NCBI GenBank assembly: GCA_963817065.1
Contig: CAWFMO010000001.1
Span: 1,952,437-2,016,436, forward strand
Direction: 5' to 3'
Length of the DNA: 64,000 nt
From: CAWFMO01 sp963817065
Lineage (GTDB): Bacteria; Actinomycetota; Thermoleophilia; Solirubrobacterales; 70-9
Part shown: positions 8,696-20,474 of the stretch, in pieces
Layout: each line of letters starts with the position of its first letter
Position numbering within the stretch: position 1 is the stretch's first letter
Position numbers and translations under genes: made by a program
The notes under the pieces: generated by a model
Seen by the model: the letters and a program-made list of their open reading frames with translations, nothing else
Told to the model about the DNA's origin: nothing
Databases searched by the model: none

Positions 8696-9880
8696 TTAGC
8701 GGAAGTTGATGCCGATGGTGGCGCGACGGTTGAGCGGCTCGCGCACGCCGTCGGCGGTCGGGCGGGCCAGGGCGGTTTCGCCCTTGCCGTCCAGCGAGAT
8801 CACGCCGCCGTTGACGCCCTGGGCGACCAGCGCGTCCGCAACGGTGCGGGCGCGGCGGTTGGACAGGCCGACGTTATAGGCGGCCGAGCCCGAGGTGTCG
8901 GCGTGGCCGACGACCAGGATGCGGGTCGGACGGCCCGACTTGGCGTAGTTGGCGGCCTGGGTGACCACCGACGAGGCTTCGGCCGTGAGGTCCGAACGAT
9001 CCCAGTCGAAATACACCACGAACTCACGCGCGACCGGAACCTGGGCCACCGGAGGCGGCGGCGGAGGCGGGGGCGGCGGGGGAGGCGGCGGGGGCGGAGG
9101 CGGCGGGGGAGGCGGCACATAGGCCGGCTCGTCGGCGCCGAACGCATAGCGCAGGCCCAGGGTCACCGTGTGGCTCTCGTCATAACGGCCCTGGAAGGGA
9201 CCGATGGCCGAGGCCGCCGTCGAGGTGAAGGTGTTGAACTCCATGTTCGACATCAGGTAGCGATAGGTCAGGTCCAGATGGGCCCGATCGCTGATCGCCC
9301 ACGCCAGACCGGCGATGCCTTGCGCCGCCAGCTTGGCCGAACCGTCGTCGGCGCCGACGCCCACGGTGCGGGCGCCCTGGAAGGTGCCGATGAAGTTGGT
9401 GTCGACACGGTTCATGCCGGCGCCCAGACCGATGAACGGACGCAGGGCGTCGCCTTCGCTGCCGAAGTCGAACAGCACGTTCATCATCAGGGTGGCGGCC
9501 TTGAGCTCGCCGTCAGGAGCCAGGCAGGCGCCCGCGGCCGGAACCACGTTGCACACGCCGGGCGGCGTGCCGGGGTTCGTGCCGCCGGGGCCCGGACGAT
9601 CGATCATCTCGATGTCGTTCTGGCGGTAGCCGCCTTCCAGCTCCACGCGCCAGTTCTGGTCGAACCGGTAGCCCAGACGCGCAAACGCGGCCCAGTCGCC
9701 CCCGGTCCCGATGTTGAACGCGGCGCCGCCGGTCTGCGACACGGTCTCCACGTCGCCCAGCACATGGTAGCCCGCGTCAATCGCGCCATACCAGCCGTTC
9801 GGCTCAGCCGCCGCAGCACCGGCTGCAAGGGCGAGAGCCCCGGCCGCGCTGGTGGCCATGATAAAAGTCTTTACGCGCAT
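8696..9880 (-). CDS. OmpA-family outer membrane porin with long poly-proline hinge
   Basis: An unbroken 394-residue outer membrane protein. A signal peptide (MRVKTFIMATSAAGALALAA, cleavage after AAAA) precedes an eight-stranded barrel-like N-terminal domain (residues about 25-240: AEPNGWYGAIDAGYHVLGDV, VTLGLRYAFG). A hinge of more than 20 consecutive prolines follows. Then comes an OmpA-like peptidoglycan-binding domain (FVVYFDWDRSDLTAEASSVV, VVGHADTSGSAAYNVGLSNR, RARTVADAL). The start at 9880 is chosen because a GGAGGG site lies just before it and the signal peptide begins there; an upstream in-frame start would add 8 residues. Conserved calcium and peptidoglycan contacts (the D and R of the NR-R motif) are present. 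The proline run would need EF-P. Confidence 0.93.
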   Translation of the reverse strand: MRVKTFIMATSAAGALALAAGAAAAEPNGWYGAIDAGYHVLGDVETVSQTGGAAFNIGTGGDWAAFARLGYRFDQNWRVELEGGYRQNDIEMIDRPGPGGTNPGTPPGVCNVVPAAGACLAPDGELKAATLMMNVLFDFGSEGDALRPFIGLGAGMNRVDTNFIGTFQGARTVGVGADDGSAKLAAQGIAGLAWAISDRAHLDLTYRYLMSNMEFNTFTSTAASAIGPFQGRYDESHTVTLGLRYAFGADEPAYVPPPPPPPPPPPPPPPPPPPPPPVAQVPVAREFVVYFDWDRSDLTAEASSVVTQAANYAKSGRPTRILVVGHADTSGSAAYNVGLSNRRARTVADALVAQGVNGGVISLDGKGETALARPTADGVREPLNRRATIGINFR

Positions 9881-10014
9881 GGGTGGATGCCCTCCGCAGC
9901 CCAAGTGAATTTGTGACGGCGTAGGAACAGCCGCTAAGCTCTCTTAACAGCCCCGCTGGCCGAGGTCGAGCGGGGTAAGCGGATAACCGGGCCAGCGTGG
10001 CCATATAGTTACAA

Positions 10015-10046
10015 CCTTGAAATCCCGGGGGTGTTGGGATTCAAGG
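10015..10046 (-). terminator. Hairpin downstream of the small zinc protein
   Basis: Arms CCTTGA-ATCCC and GGGAT-TCAAGG (one bulged base) enclose a G-rich loop, directly after the stop of the minus-strand zinc protein gene at 10062. No clear U tract follows, so termination is only suggested. Confidence 0.35.
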
Positions 10047-10061
10047 CCGGCGTGTGCCTCG

Positions 10062-10283
10062 TCAGCCGCCGCCCGTCCGGCCCGTCGCCTTGCCGGTTCC
10101 CTCGCAGACGGCGCAGGTCTCGCCGGACGCGCCGGCGCCCGTTCCCTGGCACTCCGGGCACAGCGTCGGGTCGGGGTGCTGGAGCGAGGCGGGATCGACC
10201 GGATTCGACGGGGTCAGGTCGCGATCATCGATGTCGTGCGGGTTCATGCCGGGTGGAACGGCGGCCGGGCCGTCCGGTTTCAT
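10062..10283 (-). CDS. Small protein with two DnaJ-type CxxCxGxG zinc motifs
   Basis: A 73-residue protein (start MKPDGPAAVPPGMNPHD) whose C-terminal half holds CPECQGTG and CAVCEGTG. That is one pair of the zinc-binding repeats used in DnaJ. There is no J domain, so it cannot be a co-chaperone by itself. The N-terminal half is polar and probably disordered. A second possible start is the methionine 12 residues later. Such small proteins occur in alphaproteobacteria as uncharacterised genes. It is divergent from argB, with 40 bp between the starts. Function unknown. Confidence 0.65.
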   Translation of the reverse strand: MKPDGPAAVPPGMNPHDIDDRDLTPSNPVDPASLQHPDPTLCPECQGTGAGASGETCAVCEGTGKATGRTGGG

Positions 10284-10323
10284 GATGACAGGGCGCGGCC
10301 TTGGCTTTACGGACCCGCTCATC

Positions 10324-11256
10324 ATGGACGAGACCGAACGGCAATCCGAGGAACGCGGCTGGGCCACGGCGAAGACGCTGGCCGAGGCCCTGCCCTACAT
10401 CCAGATCTACGACCGCGAGACCGTGGTGATCAAATACGGCGGCCACGCCATGGGCGAGGAGCGCGGTGGCCAAGCAGTTCGCCGCCGACGTGGTGCTGCT
10501 GAAGCTGCTGGGCGTCCACCCGGTCGTCGTGCACGGCGGCGGGCCGCAGATCAGCGGCCATGCTGGAGCAAGGCGGGGGTGCAAGTCCACCTTCGTCGAC
10601 GGCCTGCGGGTCACCGACGCCGCCACCATGGAGGTGGCCGAGATGGTCCTGTCCGGGCGCGATCAACAAGGAGATCGCCAACTGGATCACCCTGGCCGGG
10701 CGCCGAGGCCGACGTGCGCGGCGTGGGCCTGTCGGGCAAGGACGCCCGGCTGATCACCGTCGAGAAGGCCACGCCGCACCAAACGCGACCCCGACAGCAT
10801 GATCGAGCAGGATGGTCGACCTGGGCTTCGTCGGCGAGCCCGACGAAGGTCGACCCCAAGCTGATCGAGGCCCTGATCTGCTGCCGACGAGGACTACATC
10901 CCGGTGATCGCCCCGATCGGCGTGTCCGAGGAGGGCCAGACCTACAACATCAACGCCGACACCGTGGCCGGCGCCATGGCCGGGGCGCTGAACGCCAAGC
11001 GCATGCTGCTGCTGACCGACGTCGCGGGCGTGCTGGACGCGGACGGCCAGCTGATCCGCCAGATGACCGTCGCCGAGGCCCGAGGCCGATCGACGACGGC
11101 GTCGCCACCGGCGGCATGATCCCCAAGCTGGAGACCGCCATCGCCGCGGTGCGAGACGGGGTCGAGGCCGTGGTCATCCTGGACGGCCGCCGCCCCCACG
11201 CCATGCTGGTGGAGCTGTTCACCGAGCACGGCGCCGGCACGCTGGTGCGCGGCATG
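10324..11256 (+). CDS. argB: Acetylglutamate kinase, frameshifted
   Basis: This is the second step of arginine synthesis, phosphorylating N-acetylglutamate. ATG 10324 opens MDETERQSEERGWATAKTLA. The kinase core follows as VVIKYGGHAMG, LLKLLGVHPVVVHGGGPQI, then GLSGKDARLITV, MVDLGFVGEP, EEGQTYNINADTVAGAMAGAL, RMLLLTDVAGVLD, GGMIPKLETAIAAVRDGVEA and LFTEHGAGTLV. About eight indels split the frame. The end overlaps the next start: an ATG at 11254 lies where the argB stop is expected (ATGA-type overlap with one lost base). With agmatine genes elsewhere in the window it belongs to arginine-linked metabolism, but its operon partners here are an HAD phosphatase and dapD. Confidence 0.88.
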
Positions 11257-11950
11257 AGCGCTGAGGCCGTCGAGGCGACTGAGCTCGGCGCCGACCTGCG
11301 CCACATCGACACCTGGCTCTTCGACCTGGACAACACCCTCTATCCGCCCGAGTCGCGAGTTCATGGGCGCTGATCGAGCGGCGCATGACCGACTATCGTG
11401 GTGCGGGCCACCGGCCTGCCGCGCGACGAGGCCTATGGCGCTGCAGAAGACCTACCTGCACGAGCACGGCACCACCCTGGCCGGGCTGATGGCCAACCAC
11501 GGCGTCGATCCGCACGACTTCCTCGCCGAGGTGCACGACGTGCCGCTGGACGCGCTGACGCCCGACCCGGGCCTGCGCGCGGCCCTGGAGCGGCTGCCGG
11601 GCCGCCGGCTGTCTTCACCAACGCCGACGGCGCCACGCCGAGCGGGTGCTGGAGCGGCTGGGGCTGGCCGACCTGTTCGACGACGTCTTCCACATCGGGC
11701 CGCCGACCTGATCGCCCAAGCCCGACCCCGGCACCTTCGCGCGGATGATCGACCGGCCACGCCGTCGACCCGGCCGCCGCCGCCTTCTTCGAGGACACCG
11801 AGCGCAACCTGGCCCGCCGCGGCGCTCGGCATGACCACCGTGCTGGTCGGGCCCGCACGCCGCCGACCTCGACCGCCGCCTTCGTCGCACCACCGCACCG
11901 ACGACGCTCGCGCCCTTCCTGGCCGCCGCCCGGCTCAAGGAGACCGCCTG

Positions 11951-11951
<1 letters not shown>
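11254..11951 (+). CDS. HAD-family pyrimidine 5'-nucleotidase-like phosphatase, frameshifted
   Basis: A cytoplasmic HAD hydrolase of about 230 residues. The nucleophile motif is DTWLFDLDNTLYPPE (DxDxT). Motif II appears as VFTNADG, and motifs III/IV as LIAKPDPGTFARMI and FFEDTERNL once shifted frames are joined. It resembles the pyrimidine 5'-nucleotidase subgroup (SDT1/YjjG-like) found between argB and dapD in Caulobacterales. The frame changes at about 11355-11400, 11615, 11710 and 11830-11890. It ends with TGA at 11949-11951, overlapping the dapD ATG, so the three genes form one tightly coupled operon. Confidence 0.78.
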
Positions 11952-12812
<861 letters not shown>

Positions 12813-12855
12813 GACCCAGTTCACGTGCGCCGCAAACCTCCGCTATAGTCTGGAA

Positions 12856-14058
12856 ATGTCAGCGGAAACCGGGTCAGAGACCGTACAGAACGATCTGGCG
12901 CCCGAGGCCGTCGCTGCTGTCGCGCGCCTTGGGGCCGTGCCCTCGATTCTCGAGGTCTGCTGCCGCATCACCGGCATGCGGTTCGCCGCGGTCGCCCGCG
13001 TCACCGAGGACCGCTGGATCGCCTGCGCCGTTCGCGACGAGATCGAGTTCGGCCTGGGCGTCGGCGGCGAACTGCCCATCAAGACCACCCTGTGCGACGA
13101 GGTGCGGGGGTCGCGCGAGGTCATCGTCTTCGACCATGCGTCGGAGAACCCGCTGTACGCCGACCATCACACGCCCCGGACCTATGGCCTGCAGAGCTAT
13201 ATCTCCATGCCGATCTTCCGGGCCGACGGCAGCATGTTCGGGACCCTCTGCGCGATCGATCCGGACCCGCATCCAGCCTCGAAGCCCGAGACGGTCGAGA
13301 CATTCCGGCTTTTCGCCCAGCTGATCGCCGCCCAGATGGACGCCCAGGACCGGCTGGACCAGTCCGAGGCCGCCCTGCTGGACGCGCGCGAGACGGCCGA
13401 ACTGCGCGACCAGTTCATCGCCGTCCTGGGCCATGACCTGCGCAATCCGCTGGCGGCGGTACAGGCCGGGGCGGAGATGCTGAAGCGGACCGAGCTGAGC
13501 GACAAGGCCCGCCAACTCGTCGAACAGATGCAGGTCAGCGGCCACCGGATGGGGCGATTGATCAACGACGTGCTGGACTTCGCTCGCGGGCGGCTGGGCG
13601 GGGGCCTGCCGATGGATCTGCGGCCCGCTGTTCAACTGCGCGGTACGGTCGAACAGGTCATCGAGGAAATCCGGGCGACGCACGGCCAGCGCGCCATCCG
13701 CACCGAACTGGCGCTGGCCCGACCTGTGGCCTGTGATCCCGACCGCATCGGCCAGTTGCTTTCGAACCTGCTGGCCAACGCCGTGACCCATGGCGATCCG
13801 AAGGGCGAGATCGCGGTCCGCGCCGTCAGCGACGAAAGCGGCCTGGAACTTTCGGTGTCCAATGGCGGCGCCGTCATACCGCTGGCGGCGCGGGCCGGCC
13901 TGTTCAAGCCGTTCACCCGGCTGCGGCCGGGCGAGGTGCGCGAAGGGCTGGGTCTGGGCCTCTATATCGCCGCCCAGATCGCCGCGGCCCACGGGGGCGC
14001 CATGGAGGTGGCCTCCGACAACCGGGAGACGCGTTTCATCTTCCGGATGCCGGCCTAG
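12856..14058 (+). CDS. GAF-domain sensor histidine kinase
   Basis: An intact 400-residue soluble histidine kinase. Residues about 25-165 form a GAF-like sensor (RITGMRFAAVARVTEDRWIA, YISMPIFRADGSMFGTLCAI). A DHp domain follows with the phosphorylated histidine in VLGHDLRNPLAAVQAGAEML. Then the ATPase domain shows an N box (LLSNLLANAVTHGDPKG) and a G box (EVREGLGLGLYIAAQIAAAH). There are no transmembrane segments, so it senses a cytoplasmic signal. No response regulator gene lies beside it, so it is an orphan. The stop overlaps the convergent sugar dehydrogenase stop by 4 bases. Confidence 0.9.
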   Translation: MSAETGSETVQNDLAPEAVAAVARLGAVPSILEVCCRITGMRFAAVARVTEDRWIACAVRDEIEFGLGVGGELPIKTTLCDEVRGSREVIVFDHASENPLYADHHTPRTYGLQSYISMPIFRADGSMFGTLCAIDPDPHPASKPETVETFRLFAQLIAAQMDAQDRLDQSEAALLDARETAELRDQFIAVLGHDLRNPLAAVQAGAEMLKRTELSDKARQLVEQMQVSGHRMGRLINDVLDFARGRLGGGLPMDLRPAVQLRGTVEQVIEEIRATHGQRAIRTELALARPVACDPDRIGQLLSNLLANAVTHGDPKGEIAVRAVSDESGLELSVSNGGAVIPLAARAGLFKPFTRLRPGEVREGLGLGLYIAAQIAAAHGGAMEVASDNRETRFIFRMPA

Positions 14059-15278
14059 CGGGCCGCCAGCCGGACCAGTTTGCCGTTCTGCTCATCCGTA
14101 ATGGCCCAGACCGCGCCATCGGGCGCCACCGCCACGTCGCGGACCCGTTCGCCGAGGTCGGTCATCAGCCGCTCCTCGCCGACAACCCGGCCGCCGTCCA
14201 GCACCAGCCGGGCGATATGTTTCTCCTTAAGCCCGGCGACCAGCAGATTGCCGCGCCAGCCGGGGAACATGGCCCCGCCGTAGAAGGTCATGCCGCCGGG
14301 CGCGATGACGGGGTCCCAGTAGTAGACAGGCTGCTCCATGCCCTCGCGCGCGGCGACCCCCTCGTTGATCGGGCCGCCGCTGTATTCGATCCCGTAGGCG
14401 ATGACCGGCCAGCCGTAGTTCTTGCCGGCTTCCGGACGGTTCAGCTCGTCGCCGCCGCGCGTGCCGTGCTCCATGGTCCAGACGGCGCCGTCGGGGGCGA
14501 TGGCCACGCCCTGGACATTGCGGTGACCCAGCGACCAGATCTCGGGCAGGGCCCCCTCACGGCCGGCGAAGGGATTGTCGCGCGGGATCGAGCCGTCGGC
14601 GTTGATACGGATCAGCTTGCCCATGTGCGAGCCCAGGTCCTGGGCCTGCGGCCGCATCGGCCTGTCCGACCGTTCGCCCAGGGTGACGAACAGATGGCCG
14701 GCGCCGTCGAAGGCCAGCGACGAGCCGAAATGCTTGTCCCCGGCATAGGTCGGCATCGCCCGGAAGATGACCTGGACGGCCTCGACCCGCGTTCCGTCGT
14801 CCGACAGGCGGCCGCGCGCGACCGAGGTGGCGTTGCCGCCTTCCCGGGGTTCGGCGTAGCTCCAGTAGATCAGCCGGTCCTGGCCGAAGGTCGGGCCGAC
14901 CGCGACGTCCAGCAGGCCGCCCTGGCCGCGTGCGTCCACGGCGGGCAGGCCGGCGACCGGATCGCCGACCTGGCCCCCGGTGGTGATGATGCGCAGACGG
15001 CCCGGCCGCTCGGTGACCAGCCAGCGGCCGTCGGGCAGCAGGGCCAGACCCCAGGGATGCTCCAGACCGGACGCCACGACGCTGTGCGTCATCGCCGTTT
15101 CGGTGCGGACGCCGGGCGCACGGGTCTGCCCCGGGAAGGCGGGCTGCTGGTTCGCGCCATTGGCGGGCCGGGTCTCCAGCGGGTCGCCGGTCCCGGACGG
15201 CGTGGACTGGCCGTTGGCTCCGCAGGCGGCGGAAAGGGCGGCGGCGGCGGCCATGACGGCGAGGACGGGCAGGCGCAT
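14055..15278 (-). CDS. PQQ-dependent aldose sugar dehydrogenase, lipoprotein
   Basis: An intact 407-residue periplasmic beta-propeller of the soluble glucose/aldose dehydrogenase (YliI-like) family. It oxidises sugars with pyrroloquinoline quinone. A lipoprotein signal (MRLPVLAVMAAAAALSAACG) has its cysteine at about residue 19. Propeller blocks follow: VVASGLEHPWGLALLPDGRW, LVTERPGRLRI, GGLLDVAVGP, HFGSSLAFDGAGHLFVTLGE, NVQGVAIAPDGAVWTMEHG and GDELNRPEAGKNYGWPVIAY. The catalytic histidine is probably the one in LEHPWGL. The organism must make or import PQQ, and no pqq genes are in the window. It faces the tRNA-Met region, with a 180-bp gap. Confidence 0.9.
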   Translation of the reverse strand: MRLPVLAVMAAAAALSAACGANGQSTPSGTGDPLETRPANGANQQPAFPGQTRAPGVRTETAMTHSVVASGLEHPWGLALLPDGRWLVTERPGRLRIITTGGQVGDPVAGLPAVDARGQGGLLDVAVGPTFGQDRLIYWSYAEPREGGNATSVARGRLSDDGTRVEAVQVIFRAMPTYAGDKHFGSSLAFDGAGHLFVTLGERSDRPMRPQAQDLGSHMGKLIRINADGSIPRDNPFAGREGALPEIWSLGHRNVQGVAIAPDGAVWTMEHGTRGGDELNRPEAGKNYGWPVIAYGIEYSGGPINEGVAAREGMEQPVYYWDPVIAPGGMTFYGGAMFPGWRGNLLVAGLKEKHIARLVLDGGRVVGEERLMTDLGERVRDVAVAPDGAVWAITDEQNGKLVRLAAR

Positions 15279-15462
15279 GGGAATCCCCTTGAACGGACAG
15301 CGTACGAACGGTCCGTCCTGCTTAGCCGTTCCCGCCCCGCGCTGTCACATCCATCGCCTGTCGGCGACGGCGTTTACTCGACTTGAATCCGCCATCGCCC
15401 GCCTATATAGGCACGCCTCTTCCGGCGGTCGGACCAGTTCCCGCCGGGACTCGAGCAATCGG

Positions 15463-15539
15463 GGCTGGGTAGCTCAGCTGGTTAGAGCGGTGGATTCATA
15501 ACCCACAGGTCGGCGGTTCGAGCCCGCCTCCAGCCACCA
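15463..15539 (+). tRNA. tRNA-Met (CAT)
   Basis: A 77-nt cloverleaf: acceptor GGCTGGG pairs with TCCAGCC (one G-T pair). The D arm is GCTC...GAGC. The anticodon stem GTGGA/CCCAC carries loop TTCATAA, and the T arm is GGCGG-TTCGAGC-CCGCC. The CCA end is encoded. A CAT anticodon could also belong to tRNA-Ile2 (modified to lysidine). The sequence reads as elongator Met, which I prefer. Confidence 0.93.
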
Positions 15540-15639
15540 ATTCCTTACCCCGACATCGCCACCAATCGCGGAACGCCGTTCGCGATCATCCACAGCTAAA
15601 CGGCCCCCGGAAGTGTGTCTCCCGTGTCACCCGACCGGG

Positions 15640-15668
15640 CTGTCATATCACTGTCACACGAATGTCGT
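15640..15668 (+). promoter_or_regulatory. Pho-box-like direct repeats (PhoB site) upstream of the TonB receptor
   Basis: CTGTCAT (15640), CTGTCAC (15651) and ATGTCGT (15662) are three 7-bp units at exact 11-bp periods. This matches the known PhoB box of 7-bp CTGTCAT repeats separated by 4 bases. It lies about 92 bp upstream of the receptor ATG, in a position fit to activate its promoter. Confidence 0.6.
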
Positions 15669-15759
15669 CCCACTTTCCCAAGGCACGCCTAGAGGGGGCG
15701 GGATTTCAACCGGCTGCCGCCGGTCGCAGGGCGCTCGCGCCCATCTTCATCGGGGATAG

Positions 15760-18408
15760 ATGACAATGACGAACCGCAAACGCGTGTTCTGGGCCACGAC
15801 GGCCCTCTTCAGCGGCCTTCTGGTCGCCGGCGCCGCCTCCGCCCAATCGTCGGGCACGGTCGCGACCGAAGCCACTGAACTGGACACCGTGGTCGTCACC
15901 GGCGTTCGCGGGCCCTTCACGACGGACGGCGCCATCGTCGCCGAGACCGTGGCCAAGACCCGCTCGACCATCACCCAGGAGTTCATCGCCGACCCAGAGC
16001 CCGGGCCAGACGATCCTGCAGACCCTGAACCTGGTTCCCGGCGTGAACTTCACCAACACCGACCCCTACGGCAACTCGGGCGGCAACATCCGCATCCGCG
16101 GCTTCGACGGCAACCGCATCTCGCTGACGTTCGACGGCATCCCGCTGAACGACACCGGCAACTACGCCATCTACACCAACCAGCAGCTCGACCCCGAGCT
16201 GATCGAGCCGCGCCAGACGTCAACCTGGGCACGACCGACGTCGACAGCCCGACCGCCTCGGCCACCGGCGGCACGATCAACTACACGACCGCGCCGCCCG
16301 CGTCGGAAGTTCGGCGGCCGCGGTCGTCGCCTCGATCGGCGAGTTCAACTACGGCCGCGTCTTCGGCGCTGTCGACACCGGCGAGTTCGGCCCGTGGGGC
16401 ACGCCGGCCTGCGCTCGCCGGCTCCTACACCGAAGTACGACAAGTTCAAGGGCCCGGGCGAGCTCGAGAAGACCCAGTTCAACGGCAAGCTCTATCAGCC
16501 GACCTCGGCGACAACGGCGACTTCGTCAGCCTGTCGGCTTCCACTACAACGAGAACCGCAACAACTTCTACCGCAACCTCATCACGCCTGGCGCAGTTCG
16601 ACTCCGGCAGCGATCTCGACAACAGGACCAGCCTGCACGCTGCCCGCGCCGGCGCCGGCGTCGCCAGAACGACAACGACCCAGGCCCGGTTGCGTCCGTT
16701 CGGACGGCACGATCGGCACCGGCAGCTGCACCAACTACTACGGCCTGCGCATCAACCCGTCGAACACCGGCAACATCCGCGGCCAGTTCAGCTACGGCCT
16801 GACCGGACAACCTCACGCTTCACCTTCGACCCGTCGTTCCAGTACACGCTCGCCAACGGCGGCGGCATTCGTTCGCCGTCCGAGCGTGACAACCGCTTCG
16901 ACCAGCAGCGGCACGAACACCGACCGGCCGCGGCGTCGACCTGAACGGCGACGGCGACACCCTCGACACCGTCGGCCTTCTATCGCCCCGCAACACCAAC
17001 ACCCGCCGCTACGGCATCACCACCTCGCTGATCTGGGACCTCAACGACGACCACCGCCTGCGCGTCGCCTACACCTGGGATCGGCCGCCACCGCCAGACC
17101 GGCGAATGGCATCCTGCTGGGCCGTGACGGCTCCCGGACAACGTGTTCGGCGGCAAGGAGCGGCTAGGGCGACCCGGACGCCCGCGTCGCCGGCCGGACG
17201 GCTACTTCTTCCGCTCGCGCGACCGCTTCTCGATCGCCGAGCTGAACCAGTTCGCCGTGGAATACCGCGGCCAGTTCCTCGACGACGCCGTCACGGTGAA
17301 CATCGGCGTCCGCGCCCCGTATCTTCCAGCCGCGAGCTGAACCAGTACTGCTTCACGCAGAACGGCACCTCGACCGTCGCGCTGCACGACCGAGCCGACG
17401 ACGCCCGACGCGACGCCGTCCCGGCAACGTGAACTTCACCGGCGCACGACCGGTTCGTGGATCCCGCCGTTACATGGCCGAGCTGGAAGTACGACGACGT
17501 CCTGCCGAACGTCGGCGTCAACTGGCGCTTCGCCGACGGCCACAGCGTCTACGCCAGCTACGCCGAAGGCTTTCGGTGCCGCGCACCGACAACCTGTACC
17601 ACCCGTCCGCGCACCACCGGCGTCCTGGACTTCTCGGCCGTGCAGCCGGAAACGACCAAGTCCTACGACCTGGGCTACCGCTTCCGTAACGACCGGTTCC
17701 TGGCCCGGCGGCGCTCTGGCACACCGACTACGAGAACCGCATCGTCTCGTCGCGCGACAACGACCCGCATCGCCGACCTTCGACCTGACCATCGACCGCA
17801 ACGTCGGCGACGTGAAGCAGTGGGGCTTCGACGGCCAGCTCGGCTGGAATGTCACGGACACCCTGTCGGTCTACGGCTCGGCCTCGTACAACGAGAGCGA
17901 ACTGCAAGACGACCTGTTCCTCGGCAACTTCAACTGCACGCCGGCGACCAGGTCCGGGTTCGACCCCGGCCTGCCCGGCCGGCGGCCTGCTGATCCCGCT
18001 TCCTGCAGACCAAGGGCAAGACCCTGGTCGAGACGCCCGACTGGACCTATTCGGCCCGCGTCGACTGGGACATCACGGCGGACCTGTCGGTCGGCCTGCA
18101 GGCCAAGTACGTCGGCGACCGCTTCGCCACCGACGTCAACGACGAGGTGGCCCCGGCCTACACCGTCGCCGACTTCGACGCCCGCTACGACCTGACCAAC
18201 ACGTTCGGCATCCGCGACGCCTATGTGCAGGTCAACGTCACCAACCTGCTCGACGAGGACTACCTCGGCAACATCTCGACGGGTAACAACTCGTTCGCGG
18301 CTCCGATCAGCTCGGACCCCCGTGTCCCGCTGCGCGGCGGTCAGACCCGCACCTACTCGATCGGCTCGCCGCGCACGGCGATGATCAGCCTGCGGCATGA
18401 AGTTCTAG
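15760..18408 (+). CDS. TonB-dependent outer membrane receptor, frameshifted
   Basis: This is an outer membrane gated barrel that imports a ligand with energy from TonB/ExbBD. A signal peptide (MTNRKRVFWATTALFSGLLV, cleavage after ASA) precedes a TonB-box-like DTVVVTGVRGPF. The plug domain follows with TLNLVPGVNFTNTDPYGNSG, NIRIRGFDGNRISLTFDGIP and LNDTGNYAIYTNQQL. The barrel is spread over at least 15 frame changes: SVYASYAEGF, FSAVQPETTKSYDLGYRFRN, YVQVNVTNLLDEDYLG. The last strand ends with a phenylalanine before the stop at 18408 once one extra base is removed. The length of about 880 residues fits the family. No siderophore genes are near. The Pho-box-like repeats upstream suggest phosphate control. 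Confidence 0.85.
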
Positions 18409-18434
18409 GTCCAGACGATCGAAGCAGACTGAAG

Positions 18435-18470
18435 GAGGGCGGTCCGGAAACGGGCCGCCTCTTTCTTTTT
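18435..18470 (+). terminator. Rho-independent terminator after the TonB receptor
   Basis: GGCGGTCCG and CGGGCCGCC pair (one G-T pair) around a GAAA tetraloop, followed by TCTTTCTTTTT. It lies 27 bases beyond the receptor stop. Confidence 0.9.
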
Positions 18471-18583
18471 GCCTGTCGTCCCGCAGCGCGGCGGACCATG
18501 GCCGTCCCGCGCGAGTTGAAGTCGGAGGCGCGCGTGTCTATCTGGCGCGGCTGCCTCGCCCCGTTCAGGAACGTTTTCGCTTG

Positions 18584-19595
18584 ATGACCACTCCCATCCC
18601 CGCCGAATGGACGCCGCACCGCGCCATGTGGGTCGGCTGGCCCAGCCATGGCGAGCTGTGGGAGGACGACCTCGAACCGGCCCAGGCCGAGGTCGCGGCC
18701 CTGGTCCGCGCCCTGGCCGGTCCGGGCGGCGAGAAGCGTGAGGCTGCTGGTCGGCGAGCCCGAGGCGCTGGACGACGCCCGCGCGCGCTTCGACGGCGTG
18801 GCCGGGGTCGAGATCGTCGCACGGCCGGTTCGGCGACATCTGGCTGCGCGACACCGGCCCGATCTTCGGCGTCGGACTCCGCGACGCGCGGCGGCCTTCC
18901 GCTTCAACGGCTGGGGCGGCAAGTACGAGCTGCGAGCACGACGACACGGTCGCCGACCAGATCGGCCGCGGCCTCGGGCGTCGCCCCTGACCCGCAACGA
19001 CTTCATCCTCGAGGGCGGCGCGGTCGACCACGACGGCCGGGGCACGATCCTGACCACCCGCCAGTGCCTGCTCAACCCCAACCGCAATCCCGGCTGGACC
19101 GAGGCCAGGCCGAGGCGGCCCTGGCCGCCGTCGCTGGGCGCGAAGAAGGTGCTGTGGCTGGGCGACGGCCTGCTGAACGACCACACCGACGGCCATGTCG
19201 ACAACCTGGCCCGCTTCGTCGCGCCCGGCGTCGTGGCCTGCCCGGTCGCCTGGGGCAAGGGCGACCCCAACGCCGAGGTCTATGACGACCGCGGCCCGCG
19301 CCCTGGTCGCAGATGACCGACGCGACGCGGCGCGCCGCTGCAGGTGATGCGCATCCCCTCGCCCGGGCTTCGTCGGCGACGAGGACGAGATGCCGTGCCG
19401 GCCAGCCACATGAACTTCCTCATCGCCAACGGCGCGGTCATCGTGCCGACCTACGGCGACGCCCGCGCCGCCGATCTGGCCGTCAGGGGCTGGCGACGGT
19501 CTGTTCCCGGACCGCGAGGTCATCGGCCTGCCGTCGATCGCCATCCTGACGGGCGGCGGATCCTTCCACTGCATCACCCAGCAGGAGCCCGCCTG

Positions 19596-19596
<1 letters not shown>
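18584..19596 (+). CDS. aguA: Agmatine deiminase, frameshifted
   Basis: This enzyme hydrolyses agmatine to N-carbamoylputrescine. ATG 18584 opens MTTPIPAEWTPHRAMWVGWP. Then comes HGELWEDDLEPAQAEVAALV. In shifted frames there are FGDIWLRDTGPIF (the conserved D of the guanidine pocket), FRFNGWGGKYEL, ILEGGAVDHDGRGTILTTRQ with CLLNPNRNPG, and HTDGHVDNLARFV with the catalytic histidine. At the end is GGGSFHCITQQEPA, with the catalytic cysteine in FHC. About seven indels break it. The TGATG overlap with aguB shows a two-gene operon converting agmatine to putrescine. Confidence 0.88.

Positions 19597-20474
<878 letters not shown>

Noticed and set aside
8519..9916. Long reading frame on the opposite strand of the OmpA gene
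   Set aside because: High GC content creates antisense frames. It has no family pattern, and the OmpA reading is convincing.
14217..15386. Long forward frame opposite the PQQ sugar dehydrogenase
   Set aside because: The reverse-strand protein has a lipobox and propeller motifs, and the forward product resembles nothing.
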